Below the pieces are notes generated by a model. The model worked only from the letters and a program-made list of their open reading frames with translations. It did not search any database and was not told the DNA's origin. This document shows positions 24,701-36,316 of a stretch of DNA of 64,000 nt, in pieces. The translations under genes and the position numbers were made by a program. How positions within the stretch are numbered: position 1 is the stretch's first letter; each line of letters opens with the position of its first letter. This DNA comes from Isoetes taiwanensis. Lineage: Eukaryota; Streptophyta; Lycopodiopsida; Isoetales; Isoetaceae. The stretch is taken from positions 33,867,123-33,931,122 of the forward strand of contig JAJEKV010000002.1 in NCBI GenBank assembly GCA_021234155.1, written 5' to 3'.

Positions 24701-25227
24701 ACTTTCAAGCATATGCCGTGAATGCTAGAAGATTCGCCTCATGGATTATAGAATTTCTTGAGATTTTTTGGACTTTCGCCAAATTGGCTATTCTCATTTG
24801 ACAAATATTCGCCAAAAAAAAATCATGTCCTAAGGCTAGGAAAAAATTAGAGACAACACTACCTGCTGGCTATTCAAATTGCAATGAAAGAGGCCTTGAA
24901 GCCACAACCAAGCATGTCTGACATGTCTACATAGGAAGAAGCAATGCTCAATTGTCTCGTCCCTCTGTGCACATAAGGGACAAAGTGCAGACACCTCTGG
25001 ACGAAATCTGTGCACCAGAATATTAACGCGCAGACAACGATGAGTGACTTGCCACCATAAAACAGATACTTTGGGATGGAGTAGTTTATCCCACACCCAT
25101 TTCCATACTGCTTTCTGCCGATCCCTGGGAATGACCAAAGGCCACTTGGACGAAGGAGGCAAGACGTCAGCATCAAGCAAGACCTTGTACATGGAATTCA
25201 CCAACTTATCTGCTTTGACAACTTATC
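21723..25227 (-). mobile_element. 5'-truncated poly(A) LINE (L1-like), split by a Mutator-like element
   Basis: A 14-bp target duplication, TGTAACACGCCAAT, flanks the insertion (21709-21722 and 25228-25241). The minus-strand copy ends in a poly(A), seen as poly(T) at 21723-21735. Coding on the minus strand runs from 25204 to 24862 and resumes after the Mutator-like element from 22137 to about 21875. It is the zf-RVT region of a plant LINE, with KVSVLWWQVTHRCLRVNILV and CPLCAQRDETIEHCFFLC. After the gap comes WIIWSIWKRRNLLIF. Without the inserted element it is about 780 bp, so most of the LINE is missing. Confidence 0.9.
22138..24861. mobile_element. Non-autonomous Mutator-like element (2.7 kb), possible gene-fragment carrier
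   Basis: Perfect 15-bp terminal inverted repeats (TAGTGTTGTCTCTAA) and a 9-bp target duplication, CCTGCTGGC (22129-22137 and 24862-24870), define the element exactly. It interrupts the LINE reading frame. A 14-bp palindrome, GGCGAATATTCGCC, lies just inside the left end, and AATATTCGCC recurs near the right end. No transposase is seen. It carries coding-like fragments. One is a minus-strand frame at 22175-22468 (LAILLSIKDESYYKDFKDQL). Others are plus-strand exon-like stretches at about 23680-24010, with TTGCAG acceptors and FEAHLLMASLFRPPEPQPEP. Their origin is not recognised, so Pack-MULE is an inference. Confidence 0.8.
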
Positions 25228-25241
25228 TGTAACACGCCAAT

Positions 25242-26205
25242 GACCTGGAAATTCGTACGGTATTAGCTATCTATTCGCTATGCAAGGCCTCGACCACATG
25301 AATACATGCTTTTTTGTTGTTAATACATCCGAGTCTATAGAGATCACAAAATCTCAGCTAGAAACGCAGCAATAAGGCAAACGAAAGCGAAGATACCATT
25401 TCTGCTCGCATAACGAACTTGGAATTTTCTCTAATTTCCATGTCCTGAGATATGATCAAAGGGTGAAAACCTGATCCACGTGGTAAAAGTACCTACTTGG
25501 TTGCAACGTGGATAGCATCAGAATGCAAGAAAGGCTGCACCTGTGTTTGTGCAAAAGTGCTAAAAACCAACCAACTAATGTTCTCCATTTATTTACACGT
25601 CATTGGTCACTTGCTCCCTAGACAGAGAAAAGACCCAACATGCTACAACTTACAAAGAAAGAAAGAATAATATATTGCAGAGAATTGATGCCCTGGAGGG
25701 CTTAAAGGATGATATTTCTATTTTTAACAGATGGCACGTAGATAAACGTGGCGATTTTTGGAGAAAAGGTCCATATTAGTTGATGATGCAGAACTCGATG
25801 GGCGCAATTCATCACATAAAGGGCGTGGGTAGTTAAGAACAATGAAGCAAACGAGCTTCTTCTTCATGGTGGGTTGTTAGCGTCAGCTATAATTTAGCCG
25901 GTTTGACCATAAATCACAAAATTCTAACCGTTTAAATCCACGAAAATAGTGCCACAGCATGGCAATCGATTATTTTCTTGCTCATCTTTTTAATCCGTCT
26001 TCAAGCTCATCTTTTTGGGTTCGCCTCTTCATCCTTATATTCCACTCTGGTTATTGAATTTTGGTTTTTTTTTTTCCCTCCGTTACAAGATTTTGGAAGG
26101 ATCAGAGGCGCCCAATTCAAATCTCAGGGTAATTTTCCATCTTATTTCTGATACTTGCAACTCATACTTCAAATTGTTTTTAGAGGTCAAAATTCGATCT
26201 GCAAC
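25242..26205. promoter_or_regulatory. Upstream region of the LEA-2 gene
   Basis: About 960 bp between the LINE insertion and the LEA-2 start. No convincing TATA box or conserved element could be assigned. A pyrimidine-rich tract (about 26066-26081) lies in the probable 5' leader. No other gene is present. Confidence 0.3.
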
Positions 26206-26814
26206 ATGTATGAGGATGATAAAGATGGATCTTCAGCATATTCATGCCATGGAAAAAGCTGCGGAAAATGTTTCTGCATAACAGTGCTGCTAATTCTGAT
26301 AATAGGGATGCCATTTCTGGTGATGTATCTACTTCTAAAGCCAAAAGAGATGGAAATTAAGGTGCAGAAGGTAGATCTAGACACATTTGATGTGAATGTG
26401 AGGCTTCCAAGTTTGAGGCCCAACATAACAGTGGTTCTTCATATGGACATGACTGTCAGAAACCCTAACAGGGCAAGTTTTAAATATGAAAATAACACAG
26501 TTTATGTGTACTACCATGGAGAAGAAGCAGGCTATGCTCCAGTTCCGGCATCAGAATTAAAGGCCAGAAGGACAGAAAATGTTTCTACCCAATTGATCAT
26601 TGATGCTGATACTGTTCTTGCTAGTCCTTATTTGATGCCTGATTATCGAAGCGGAATAATTCCGCTTACTTCCAGGTCTATTGTTTCTGGTCGGATCAAT
26701 ATTTGGAATATTTTCAAGCACCGTTTGATCTCTACCTCCGACTGTGACATCGTCTTGGCTGTTTCTAATCGCTCCATTGTTCGGTATGCATGTGAAAGAT
26801 CTTATAAGTTTTGA
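26206..26814 (+). CDS. LEA-2 domain (NDR1/HIN1-like) membrane protein
   Basis: A single uninterrupted frame of 202 residues starts at the ATG in CAACATGTATGAGG. The preceding in-frame codons lack an ATG, so this start is preferred. The protein has a short acidic N-terminus, a Cys-rich patch (CHGKSCGKCFC), one strong membrane segment at about 23-45, and an extracytosolic LEA-2 domain. The domain shows the features of plant NHL proteins, with TVRNPNRASFKYENNTVYVY and an ASPYLMPDYRSGIIPLTSRS region. Length and layout match NHL/LEA-2 proteins, which sit in the plasma membrane and act in stress or defence responses. The specific role of this one is unknown. The gene appears intact, and part of its 3' end is duplicated at 29426-29690. 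Confidence 0.85.
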   Translation: MYEDDKDGSSAYSCHGKSCGKCFCITVLLILIIGMPFLVMYLLLKPKEMEIKVQKVDLDTFDVNVRLPSLRPNITVVLHMDMTVRNPNRASFKYENNTVYVYYHGEEAGYAPVPASELKARRTENVSTQLIIDADTVLASPYLMPDYRSGIIPLTSRSIVSGRINIWNIFKHRLISTSDCDIVLAVSNRSIVRYACERSYKF

Positions 26815-26984
26815 TTTCCGGTTGTTCAGAATTTTGATAGACTTCATATGATGATTTATATACCTTCTTATATCTATCTACCTATCTATAACGGTTAACA
26901 ATACCAAACATGTAGTGATTTTCATATCCAATATATGATATATATCCAGTATATGATATATGTGTCCATTTCGTTTCTTCCATT

Positions 26985-27195
26985 TCTTTGAAAATGCACA
27001 ATATTAACATGGAGCACCGTATATATATCGGACGGCGACATGTTTAAGGAGCACCGTATATATCGGACGGCGACATGTTATAGCCACGGGCATATCTGTG
27101 GTATATCCGTATTTACACGGCGTTTTTGTGGACTTAGTGGATTTTTTGCCATTTAAGGCTGGCTATAACATGCCCACGTCCGACATTTACCGCGA
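26985..27195. repeat. Tandem duplication and fold-back sequence (MITE-like)
   Basis: GAGCACCGTATATATCGGAC plus GGCGACATGTT occurs twice in tandem (about 27011-27080). The stretch ACATGTTATAGCCACGGGCAT is mirrored by ATAACATGCCCACGTCCGAC near 27160-27183, giving an imperfect inverted repeat. No coding sequence or sure target duplication is seen. Confidence 0.5.
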
Positions 27196-28519
27196 TGATT
27201 AACTTGCATTTTATTCAAGCTTTAAGGCTGAAAGATCATTACTAAGGAAGATGCAATCACCACACAGTGCCACTTGTAGCAAAGGCGAGGAAGTCAAAAT
27301 CTCTGTTGGATCTTCATCTCATTCATTATATCATCATTTGTTATAATGGCACCATGAGTGGAGTTAGCATAAACAATGACAATAGCATTATAGAACAAGT
27401 ACTTTTGAAATACGAGCTAAGTGAAAATCCTTAGATCTTCGACTCCAATTGAAGTCCATAACCCTGAACTCTTCTATGTTCCTGTTGGGATGTGCACAAC
27501 AATTAGTTTTATGGGATCTTTATGGGATGTTTTCAATTTCCATTTGGAGCCGTTGATGGGAGGAATATTCCTCCCTTAATGCCACATTAAGGGCCTCCTG
27601 TTTTTTGATCGCGAGGACCCATACAAATTTCAAAGGTGCACATCGAACAGAAGCAACCATTGGCCTGCCATGGCCTTAAAATTTAAAATAGGCCCGTACT
27701 ACCCGGCTCCATCGTCTGCGACCGCGCACTGTAATCCGCATACCGCTCATATGGTTGAAGCAAAGAGGAATCCATCTACTGATCCCTGCGCTGACAAACA
27801 GCCTCCCGATTACTTTTGTTGCTGTGAAGATGGCATGTGGGATTTGAACCCACGGTACCAAAAGTTCCAAGCAGAGAAGCAAAGAGGGCACAGAATTCTA
27901 ATTAATCCCCCAATTAATCCTAACCAGGGCTGGAGGATTCGAACCTCCTGGCCATCTCGGCCTCACCAGAACCCTTCCAATGCCATCTTACCTGCATAAA
28001 TGCATGAATGCTACAAAACAGCGGCGACCATCAAAGTTTGCCATTTGTGCCACAAGCCTCCATTCTTTGCATTTCACGCCTTCTCTATCCTTGCAAATTC
28101 TACACACAGACCTCTCAATTTTAACCTTCACCCTCAGCCTTGCATCCCTCCTGATAGATTGCCGGATTTGCACAGTCGCTTCACCAACGTTGAGAACTCT
28201 TTTGCAAAGCAGAGGATTTGCTGACTTGCAGCAATGTTTCCTTCAAGAACCACAAGCAGCCGCCATATTTACATGCGGAATCTTTGGGAATTTTTAGGAT
28301 CGCGAATGAAAGCCACGACCAAGCGAGAGGCGACCATAGCCATGGCGCATCCAGGACCTCTGCCGCCCGGACTCAAAAACCGGGACACACATGCACACAC
28401 CGCCCGGCCAAAACCGAGCTCCTGTGGAGATGTCCCCGCCAAAACCGGCCGCATGGAAGCGCCACCCAGGCTTGTGGCTCTGCTTCGAATCGCTGACACC
28501 ATCCGCCCTCACAGTTCCG
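27196..28519. other. Intergenic, short frames only
   Basis: Two B-box-like motifs are present on the minus strand, GGGTTCAAATCCCACATGCC (about 27832-27851) and GAGGTTCGAATCCTCC (about 27930-27945), but no tRNA cloverleaf fits. They may be remains of tRNA-derived repeats. Overlapping frames on both strands at 28000-28520 show no domain. Confidence 0.4.
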
Positions 28520-28762
28520 GCCACTGCTATGTCGACACAGCAGAACTTCCAAAACCGGACCAATATTTCCTTTCTCAAACCATTGCCCACACTTAAAAAA
28601 AATAGCACAAACACATCACCCAAATAGAAACTTGACCCCCGCAACAAATAAGCACCTCTCACATGCACAAACATACCATTTTGAATACAATACAATACCA
28701 GAATCTTAGTCCCCACCATTGCCAGAATACCCTCCCCAAATACCAAACGAATTGGGCAAACA
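28520..28762 (-). repeat. Dispersed repeat, copy 2 (inverted relative to 8845-9090)
   Basis: The reverse complement starts GTTTGCCCAATTCGTTT and continues GGGGAGGGTATTCTGGCAATGG, split here as GGGGAGGGTATT and CTGGCAATGG. It follows the copy at 8845 with moderate divergence. No ends or target duplication could be placed. Confidence 0.55.
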
Positions 28763-29425
28763 TAATTAGCCCCTTACACTTGGCTTATTTCCTATCCAAA
28801 TCTCCTTTGGAGTTATGCCACGAGTTGCCTAGAAGTCTGTTGCGTACATACGCTATTGTACACAATGCTTCATCACCCTTTGCCATCTTCATTAACATTA
28901 GCAGAAAGGAAATCTCACCCATTTGCATATACGTAGCATCTGAGCCCATGGCAAGGGCAATCTATAGTGCCCAAGCACCTTTTTTGCCCTTGTCATCCCT
29001 CCAAAAGCATTCATGTGCCTTTCCAACTTGTCTTTAGCAAGAGGACCTTTTTAATAAAATTAGGTGCCATTGGCTTCGTGCCATTAAACATAAGTCCAAG
29101 AACTCTTCATCAACTTGTTCACTTATAAGGTGATATTGAGTTTGTATAAGCTTTATACGAGGATGATATTTGGATTTTTTTGTACAAGTATGATATCTGA
29201 AGTCTTAGTGAATGCAGTGGACCCTTCAATATCACATGGAATATCATCCAAAATTGCAGTTGGTCCGTTGTACACTTCCATGATTCAATCCTTCTAAAAG
29301 TCTTCTTAACCAAATTTCTTCTTTGACTGCATGCATGACTCAATATATTCAGTCTATATGCATGTGATAGTGCCACATCCTTTGTCTTAAAAGCTTAGGT
29401 TGGCCTCTTCCTTCTTCATCACTAA
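28763..29425. other. Intergenic, nothing recognised
   Basis: Short frames on both strands without known domains. No element ends were found. Confidence 0.4.
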
Positions 29426-29690
29426 GTCTATCGTCTTGGTCGCTCCATTGTTCAGTATATTATATATAAGTTTTGATTTTTGATCGTTCAGAATTTTCAT
29501 AGACTTGTCATTGTCACTATGTATAATGATGATTTATATACATTCTATATCTATCTACCTATCTATAATGTTCCAAATATAACGGTTAACAATGCTCTTT
29601 TTCAACAAACATATAGTGATTTTCATATCTAGTTTAATATTCATATATGTGTCCATTCTATATTTCACCAATTTCATGAATCTAAATTCG
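29426..29690 (+). repeat. Duplicate of the 3' end and 3' UTR of the LEA-2 gene
   Basis: The segment follows 26745-27000 closely. It matches ATCGTCTTGG, CGCTCCATTGTTC, AAGTTTTGAT, GTTCAGAATTTT, TATCTATCTACCTATCTATA and ATAGTGATTTTCATATC. The coding part is only the last ~20 codons and is disrupted, so it makes no protein. It lies about 2.7 kb downstream of the source, in the same orientation. Confidence 0.75.
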
Positions 29691-29888
29691 ATGGTTTAGT
29701 AGGATGCGTTAACTCAAGAGATTTATAAAATCACCAAAATTTGATAATATTGCATCCTAATCATACCAAATTCGCTAAGTTAATGGTTATTCTATAGTAG
29801 GAGACCTTAATTTTGCTAAGACATCTTAATTCTACTAAATTTGTTTCTACAAAAAAGTTAGGAAAATAGAAAACAATCGTCACCATTT

Positions 29889-29995
29889 AAGAAGAAGAAG
29901 AAGAGATTTTAACGTCATTTCTATGGTTTAGGAGTAGACCGAGGATGATAAAGTCATTACTGTCTAGGACTAGTGTGTAACTACTAGATCGAAGG
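29889..29995 (-). mobile_element. Fragment of the tRNA-derived SINE family, (TTC)n tail
   Basis: The reverse complement ends GACGTTAAAATCTC followed by (TTC)n, the same 3' end as the SINE at 60881-61072. The other end has a stretch close to the tRNA-like head of the SINE at 48835-49058 (CTAGTAGTTACACACTAGTC compared with CTAGTGGTAACACACTAGGTC). The SINE body between them is missing, so this is an internally deleted or decayed copy. Confidence 0.55.
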
Positions 29996-31674
29996 CCAAG
30001 GCAAATCAACAAAGATGGAAAGATGATCAGTGAAAGCTAGAACTAAGGAAGAAAGATGACTAGAAATATTTGACCACTTCCCATATGGACTCTCATTCTT
30101 TTATAATCTAGAACGGCATTTCACGAAGAGGTCTATGAAAGGAAGACATGTGCAAATATGGCTTGAGATGATATGGCAGAACCCAGGGTAAATAGGGTTT
30201 CATTATTTGAAAGTCACATGGATTCTCCAGATTTGAACAAACAACTTCATACTAACTAGTTGTAAATCCTGTTTGAAAACATGTAGATGATTTTTTAAAC
30301 TTAAAAGCGTAACATGCAGAACAAGATCTTTTAGTCCTCCATCCTTCTTGAGCGGATGCACTTACCTAGGCAACCTGGATAACTCTACCAATCTCATTTC
30401 CTTGACCAAAAAGGGAAGAACCAAACCTCTGACCCTTGATCATCATATCTACATATAATCCTTAGAGCATTACCAATATTTTAGTTTCTTTTACCAAAAG
30501 CCTCTTCATGGTTTGTAGAGATTTGGTAATCAAACTTCCATACTTGAGCAAGCATGGAGTCCGACAAGCAAGGTTTTTGTCATTCTCAAGTTCAATTCTT
30601 GTTCTACTAATCAATCAATTGTTTTGCATGAGCTTTGTTTTGCAAAGAGACATGAACGGTAAGTTTAGGAAAAAAAAAGCAATAGAGATAGTGTATGGTC
30701 GCCATGTTCCGCGCACTTAAGAGGCAAATTGTCCCCATCCAATCGGATTTCACGCGTCCCTCGATCCGTCAACTAACTTGGATACCTAATGTTGTCCTAA
30801 CAACTTCTCCGAAGACATGGGCACCAAAAAATATCAGACTAGAAAGTTATGGTGCCTTAAAGCAAGGGGGTGTAGCGTCCACCGTCGCGAGGCCCCTAAT
30901 CACACTGCGTGGTACCCGAGGCCACCTTTCGCGGGGGTTATTGCCTGCAGACGCGCGATAAGTGCCACCTACCGCGCACTTGAGTGAACCTGCACGCCTG
31001 ACTGTCTCTCATGGTCGGGCCACATCCCATTTATATCAGTGGGTCTAGATGCCAAATACGAGGCCTACCGCGCCAGCTACCGATACGTATGGCGCCAGCT
31101 ATCGAGGTACTGCCAATGGTCACCGTTGCCTTTTTAGCCCTTATCCGCCAAAATTCGAGTTGATTTTCCATACTGCAATCCCAAATCTGCATCCAAATTG
31201 GCCCGAACATTCTCTGCCTCATCCAGAAGAAAGGTAATTTGGCTCTAAACGCCAGATTTTTTGAAATCCGGAACTGCCAGGTACGCGGAAGGGGCATCAT
31301 TACAGTTACTACTTTAAATTGAGAGATCGACCAGCCACTATTCTATTCCGCTCGAGCATCCCAGGGGCCCCAAGCATCGGAGGTAAGCGATGATTGTCTG
31401 TTATGTATTTGGTGTCGAGTCTTCCATTGATTTCTGGCATTTTTCATTGCAGCACAGAAGAAGTCGCCATGGATCACGCGAGGAGAACCAGCTATCCTGG
31501 GTCGGGCTCCAAGTGGGATGTGGTAAGGGGTAGCGGCTCTGATCCAGCAAGAAGGCTCGCCCTCTTCCGAGCGCTCCGCCCTCGCCTGCTAGCTCTACGA
31601 CTTCAACGACTCCTAACAGTTTCAGGGTTAGGAATTGCTTGGTAACCCCGGCCGAGATTACTACAGTCGTGGGT
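29996..31674. other. Intergenic; GC-rich stretch of possible retroelement origin at about 30880-31640
   Basis: AT-rich sequence gives way to a GC-rich part starting near TGTAGCGTCCACCGTCGCGA (30879). The start resembles the beginning of a plant LTR, but a second copy, primer site or polypurine tract was not found. Frames at 30695-31645 have no known domain. Confidence 0.35.
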
Positions 31675-31689
31675 TCACACTACAAGAGA

Positions 31690-31960
31690 AAGGTGCTTGT
31701 ATCATCAAGTATAACGTCACAATTGTTGACACAAATAGAACCTTTCAAACCCCCATTCTTGTCACTTTCTTGACGCTATACATGACGCGATCATTTGCCA
31801 CAAAGTTGTCACCCGAGTGACAACCATTGCGTCAATCTTGTGGCTTTGTCGTTTGCCACAACGGTTGACGTAATGCCATGTTGCAACATGCGGGCATCAA
31901 AATAACATAAAGGTTTTTACTAATGTTGTGAGAAGTTTATAGCATTATTTTGTCAAAATA
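31690..31960. promoter_or_regulatory. Left subterminal repeat region of the CACTA element
   Basis: Dense, short, variably oriented motifs are seen, such as GTTGACACAAA, TTGTCACCCGAGTGACAA, TTGCCACAACGGTTGACG and ATTTGCCACAAAG. A matching region at about 42140-42265 has TTTGACACAACAC, TTTGTGTCAA, TTGTCAC and TTGTCACAAGG. Such clusters are typical transposase binding sites in CACTA elements; the binding role is inferred. Confidence 0.6.
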
Positions 31961-33875
31961 GCATCAATGTTTTTACCAACTTTGTAAGAAGTGTATTGCA
32001 TTATATTAAGTTTTTTGACACTAGAGCAACATACTTGCAACAAAATGATTGGGAAATGTATGTTCAATATTTTATCATATTTGTGGCAATCTACTAATGA
32101 AGATGACACACATATTTTGTCAACATTCCATTATATTTGTGGCCATGTAATAACCAAGATGACATGTATATTTTGGCAATTTCAATACAATGATTTGGCA
32201 TGCCTAGTGACTAAAATATTAGTCACTTTGCATCAATTAACTAAACAAAATCATCAAATCCGTTATGACTAAAATTTCACATACTATGCATCCCATAATG
32301 TGTCTACTTTTGTGTCAATTATAGCACCACGTGAAACAACTTACTTTATGATAAATATGTAACCACGCATTTCCATGAACCAATGATTTTAATTTTAAAA
32401 TTATTTCCAAAATGATCCAGTGGAGAAAAACAATTCATTCATAGAAACAAAGTTCCAACATAGTAAAAGCCCATATGGCAAGCAACAAATTCGAAGCAAC
32501 AAAATAATTGTAATCATCTTGTTTTCACCATCATGTGCATTTTTAGATCTTGTGAACTCCCTTCACCGCCACCATTCCTCCTATAAATAACATTCATAAA
32601 CATATATTTGTCCAAAATCTAAGTTAATAAGAGAATATCCAACCCTTAACTTAGCAGAGTCATCGCTATCAATTCTATTGAATTGAAGTTCTAAGTAGTG
32701 TAAATAAGAACCTAGCAATCTAAAGCTAAAACTACTTACAGTAACACTCTCAATCTCCTTGCCCTTCCTTGATTTTGCCGTGAAAATAATACCATGACCT
32801 ATTCCTTAACATTCAATGCCTTCTGCTATAATAGAGAACACAAGATTAAAGCAACACATAATTTTAGCACAACGTATTAAATAGATCTACCTTTTTTGGT
32901 GCAAATCCTTTTGCTTTCATCTTCTCTTTAAAAACTACATCTCCACCTTTCTCAAATATTTCTTATAATAGTATATCTTCTGTGGGCATTGAGCCCCAAT
33001 CTTCAAACTACAATATAAATAAGCAAATAAATTCGTGTTAATCTCGCATTTGAAGGAGAGAAAATATTCCTTTGGAGTCGGTTAAAGGTTCCTAGCTTAT
33101 ACAATTGAAAGCTTTTGAGATAATAGCGGCAAGTGAGATAATAGTAATTGAGTGAATACAAAGGGATAAATAAAAATATAGTGAAATGGTAATGTATGGT
33201 CAAAATTGTCGAAATGTATGTTCGAAATGGTAGAAGACGTCAACAAAATTTTCAGAAACCTTATATGGAAATAGACAAAGTATCTGGGTATCAGATTGCC
33301 TTTAGAATAATAGAGATATCATAGGTTTTCTTTTCTTGGATAAATTAGATGCACAGGTTCCAGATTGCAGTCTAAACATCTAGTAGCAAAAGATCTGTTT
33401 TTCAACACGAAAGAAACGTTGACTCTTTTATTGGCATTGTTCACTGTAAAAGGAAGGAATAGAAAGGAAAAATAGTTCACGCCAATAACGGCATGTCAAC
33501 AAAGAAAACATAAGCATGAGACGTGTTCCCTTGCAACCATACTTTGAGAAAGACCCTGACACAATACTCAACCTAAAGGAACTACAAAGATGAGGGGAGG
33601 TTAAACACTGATATCAGTGACATAATTATTAATTTGCACAAAGCTTTAGAGAATTTGCCAAATTAGAGGTGAAGTCTGTCATCTTTTTCAAAGTGGATGG
33701 TTGATTTTGATCATTCTGCAGGTGTAATGGAAGGCAAAACAATATAATAAAATGGCCCCATATAAGAATGCCAATAAAAAGAATGGTCTCATATAAAAGT
33801 GCAGTCTGTGCAAGCAGAAATTTGTCAATAAAAACATGTTCACTAATTCCTATGTTCTCGAAGTTGTCATCAAAA
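31961..33875. other. Interior of the CACTA element, no gene recognised
   Basis: AT-rich sequence with only short frames and no transposase motifs. Nothing further is supported. Confidence 0.4.
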
Positions 33876-33879
33876 TGGA

Positions 33880-34735
33880 TTGGGAATTAAATTGCCACTC
33901 AAAGCATGGTTCTCCGCCCCTCTCCTAATTTTGCAAGGGAGTCTTAATTCTTTGGAAGATGCAGGGCGAAGTGCTGTTGTGAGCATTGCAAATTGGAAAA
34001 AGAGTGGCGAAATTCATAGTGGCAGGAATAATGTTGGGAAGATGCAAAATGTAAAGGGAATTCCTTCAGATAAGTTTTTCATTGTGGATCTTCTTCTACA
34101 AGTAACATTCCTAGTGGACGAAGCTCCATCGGAAGCAGCAGCAGTGATGGAAGCTTTTGTAATGGGGAGGTTTCGATGAGAAAGTGTTAAAAATGGAACA
34201 TCACATAGTGGAGAGTTTCTACCATGCCCAGTTTTAGCAGTTCAAACGCCTCACTCCAGATTTTGTCCAGAAAGTCACATGCTGTTAGAGCCAAGAAAAG
34301 TGGGGAGATACACTCTGGTAACAACTCTAGTGCCAGCAGTTCAAGTGAAAAAAGTCAAGCGTTTCTGCAGGAAAGGTTCCTCATAATGGCGACATTCTTG
34401 GAAGTGGCGGTATGTCCTCTGGCAGCACGAATGGAAATACTAAAAGCATAAACGTGTTGGCCGATATGGTCTTCAAACAACCAACTCTAAGCAAACAAGC
34501 AGCTTCTAATGGTCATGGTTATAATTCTAACTCTGCACGTGGTGCAAGCGTATACACTGGAGGAGGACTTGGTTCAAGAAGGATTACTTAGTATGCTAGT
34601 GGAATTGCAAAAACTGAGTTACATGGAATGGATAATATATTTTCTGCTAATAGAATTGAGACCATTCCTGCAAAGAGGTCAATGCAACGGACCCAGAAGG
34701 ACTGAAAAGTGCAGGCAATGGAGAGTGTAGAAAGG
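33880..34735 (+). pseudogene. Serine/glycine-rich gene-like fragments inside the CACTA element
   Basis: Coding-like sequence is seen in shifting frames. The phrase KSGEIHSG occurs twice (about 34000 and 34295). Each is followed by Ser-rich stretches, for example NNSSASSSSEKSQ and, in another frame, GSSSTSNIPSGRSSIGSSSS. Further on, GSGGMSSGSTNGNTKSINVL and ARGASVYTGGGLGSRRIT follow in a third frame. The frames do not join without frameshifts. The composition resembles the low-complexity N-terminal part of a plant gene, possibly captured. I could not name the parent gene. Confidence 0.4.
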
Positions 34736-34739
34736 GCAA

Positions 34740-36190
34740 GTTTATAGAAGCTTTATCATTATATGACCACACCTGATAATGTGCCCTACCATACCAGAAG
34801 AGGATTTAGCATATGAAACAATATATTTAAGTATCATAGCTAACACCATCCCATATTGACGTGCCTGATCCAGACGCAAATTCTAGCATGCATGATAGCC
34901 TGGTGTCTAGCAAACGCCGTGCAACCTTACAATACAAAGCAGCAATTAGTTTTATTCCAGATATAAATGTCTATCATGGCTCGACTAAAGAAAAGAAACT
35001 CGGTTATTGCAGATTGCAGTTTCACCTGATATATTAAATCTGTGACAGATTGTCAGAAACTTGTTCATTGCAAATTGCAGTTTTCTAACAAACATAAATC
35101 ATAAACAATAACACACCTCAGATAAAACACAATAGGCTGCACTATAGGCAGCAGGCATTCTAGACGCAATATATACTACTGTCTTATTCTCCTCGTAAAT
35201 AAAAGCCGATTAACAGGTTTCTTTCTCATTTTTCCCTAGAGGCAGAAGGAGCCCAAAATATGAAGTCGATCAGGGAGCGACTTCTTGATTTTATGAAGAA
35301 GGTTGGTTTAGATCTTGCAAGCCTATGTAGGGCAGAAGGGGAATCGCACGGTATAGCCCACCAAAATATTTTCTGAGAAAAATTGTGACCAGATAGAAAC
35401 AATGACCCTAGCCACGATTTTGTCTACAGAGATCCCCTGGCGGAGCAACAATTTTGCAATGTTGACAAGATTGTTCAATCAGATTTTCCAACACTGACAT
35501 CACGGCACGCTTTGATCTTTAAAAAACCCTTGAACTAACCTGCTCAGAAGAAAGAAGATAACGAAGAGATGCAAGCTCCTTCTGCCTTATGCAGATCGAC
35601 CCATTTAGCCCTACAAAAAACAAGAATTTCGTAGAAAGAAAAATATACTTGATTTTTCTTGGCAAACAAGAAGCACAGGTCCGTTAAGCATTTACCACAG
35701 AAGCAAAGAATTGTGTGATCTTGCAGTTTCTGCACCGCTGTCGCTCTACGATTTCTGCCTACCATCAAGAACCAGGACAAGGGGAAAGAAAGCGCGGGAT
35801 CGGGATTCAGATTTGAAGTTCCATTTCCAAAGGTTGAACGGTACGTCAATAATTTTGTTTGGAGTTCTATTTCCAAAGGTTGGAGTTGCTTGCCTAACTA
35901 ATGCAATGCTCTCCGTGTCTCCGTTGAAAATATACAGCATAAATTTAATTTTGGCAATATAGTTTACCCCGATGCCAATCCAAATAAAAAAGTCTTTCTA
36001 CCGCTACGGAGGCGAGCAAATATTTCCCAATCCCTATTATGACGAAGAAACAATTGATTTTCAAGCCTACCATTAATGCGATGTAAAAGGAAGAGAAAAT
36101 TGGAGATCCGAAGCTAATTTCTGAAGATGAAGGGGTTATGCGGGTACGTCATATGTCCCCATGGACGCTGCCAATGTGGCATGGCGTAAA
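34740..36190. other. Interior of the CACTA element, short frames only
   Basis: No domains were recognised in the frames at 35544-35962. The region leads into the first (CT)n tract. Confidence 0.4.
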
Positions 36191-36193
36191 AAT

Positions 36194-36316
<123 letters not shown>

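Noticed and set aside
27832-27960. Possible tRNA with intron on the minus strand
   Set aside because: Two B-box-like motifs and a weak acceptor-like match (GATGGC/GCCATC) are present, but D arm, anticodon arm and spacing do not fit a tRNA.
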